Source: Bacillota bacterium (GTDB lineage Bacteria > Bacillota > Clostridia > Peptostreptococcales > Anaerovoracaceae). Taken from it: a DNA stretch of 8,293 nucleotides. Of the stretch, positions 7,678 through 8,293 are shown piece by piece (the stretch's first letter is position 1; each line of letters begins with the position of its first letter). The translations under genes and the position numbers were made by a program. The notes under the pieces are model-generated. The model saw only the letters and a program-made list of their open reading frames with translations, did not search any database and was not told the origin of the DNA. The stretch is from positions 1-8,293 of the forward strand of contig JAFYIC010000125.1 in NCBI GenBank assembly GCA_017538845.1. The letters run 5' to 3'.

Positions 7678-8293
7678 ATGGATCAGAAAGGACTGGAAAA
7701 AACTGCTGCGAATATCAGGACCGGCGTGATCAAAGCCATCCACGCGGCCGGATCCGGACATCCGGGCGGTTCGCTTTCAGCGGCAGACATCGTTACAGCG
7801 CTGTACTTCGAAGTAATGAACATCGACCCTGAGAATCCGAAGATGAAGGACAGGGACAAATTCATACTTTCCAAAGGCCACGCGGGCCCGGTGCAGTATG
7901 CGGCGCTGGCTGAAAGAGGATACTTCCCCAAGGAGGATATCCTTTCACTGAGAAAACTGGGCAGCAGGTTCCAGGGACACCCGGATATGAACAAAGTGCC
8001 GGGGATAGAAATGTCCACAGGATCGCTGGGTCAGGGATTTTCCGCATCCTGCGGAATGGCTCTGGCGGCCAAAATGGACGGATCGCCATCCAGAGTGTAC
8101 ACGCTCCTGGGCGACGGCGAGATCCAGGAAGGCATGATATGGGAAGCGGCCATGTCTGCTTCACACTACGGCCTCGATAACCAGACAGCCATCGTTGACT
8201 GGACCGGACTCCAGATAGACGGAAAGAACGACGACGTAATGAAGGTCCCTCCTATTGCAGATAACTTCCAGTCATTCGGCTGGAACGTTATAA
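7678..8293 (+). CDS. Transketolase, N-terminal (thiamine diphosphate-binding) subunit; 3' end cut by window
   Basis: Transketolase moves two-carbon units between sugar phosphates in the non-oxidative pentose phosphate pathway. ATG at 7678 follows AGGAGG (7667-7672) by 5 nt. The 205 visible residues show SGHPGGSLSAADI (26-38, H28), RDKFILSKGHAGP (59-71, H68), FQGHPD (98-103, H101), STGSLGQGFS (113-122), GDGEIQEGMIWEA (145-157) and IVDWTGLQIDG (172-182). The wording resembles the separate N-terminal subunit of split clostridial and archaeal transketolases more than the one-piece enzyme; if so, a pyrimidine-binding partner gene should follow beyond the edge. In the metal-binding segment, where relatives have D-x-N-G-L-Q, residue 176 is Thr (codon ACC at 8203-8205). 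The preceding D-N-L usual in relatives reads D-N-Q. Confidence 0.94.
   Translation, partial: MDQKGLEKTAANIRTGVIKAIHAAGSGHPGGSLSAADIVTALYFEVMNIDPENPKMKDRDKFILSKGHAGPVQYAALAERGYFPKEDILSLRKLGSRFQGHPDMNKVPGIEMSTGSLGQGFSASCGMALAAKMDGSPSRVYTLLGDGEIQEGMIWEAAMSASHYGLDNQTAIVDWTGLQIDGKNDDVMKVPPIADNFQSFGWNVI

Noticed and set aside
7683..8164. Open frames on the minus strand opposite the transketolase gene
   Set aside because: They lie opposite a well-conserved coding gene, have no ribosome site or family likeness, and are explained by its codon composition; the same holds for the other antisense frames opposite addA, mgtE, the LCP gene and nnrD.

Overview
The window looks like ordinary chromosomal housekeeping DNA from a Gram-positive anaerobe of the Bacillota, most likely a clostridium-like organism. 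The reasons are an AddA-type (not RecBCD-type) recombination nuclease, a stand-alone NnrD, a LytR-CpsA-Psr wall protein, a transketolase of the split (N-terminal subunit) kind, strong AGGAGG ribosome sites and canonical sigma-A promoters. Most genes have moderate GC and use AUA and AGG codons freely. No genus can be named from this alone.

Layout, left to right. The 3' part of addA (+, cut by the window start) ends at 2136. A short GC-rich palindromic stretch follows, then a 12-bp hairpin with A and T tracts on either side that can terminate both addA and the convergent gdhA (-, 2279-3619). gdhA has its own near-consensus promoter. It is divergent from mgtE (+, 3876-5252), and the 256-bp region between the two start codons carries one promoter in each direction and a GC-rich segment with interlocking inverted repeats. 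mgtE ends in a hairpin terminator. Then comes a rightward run of three genes: an LCP-family membrane protein (5359-6732), nnrD (GTG start at 6747, 14 nt downstream) and, after a 70-nt gap with a hairpin, the N-terminal transketolase subunit (7678 to beyond the right edge).

The genes do not form a single pathway: DNA repair, ammonia assimilation or glutamate catabolism, magnesium uptake, wall glycopolymer attachment, cofactor repair and the pentose phosphate pathway. The LCP gene and nnrD probably share a transcript. The transketolase may be on it too or have its own promoter.

I found no phage, transposon, CRISPR or defence locus, and no good case for an undescribed system. The points most worth a second look are: a threonine in the transketolase where the family's cofactor-metal asparagine is expected; the GC-rich palindromic cluster after addA; the structured stretch between gdhA and mgtE; the very different codon choice of gdhA; and the long charged cytoplasmic tail of the LCP protein.
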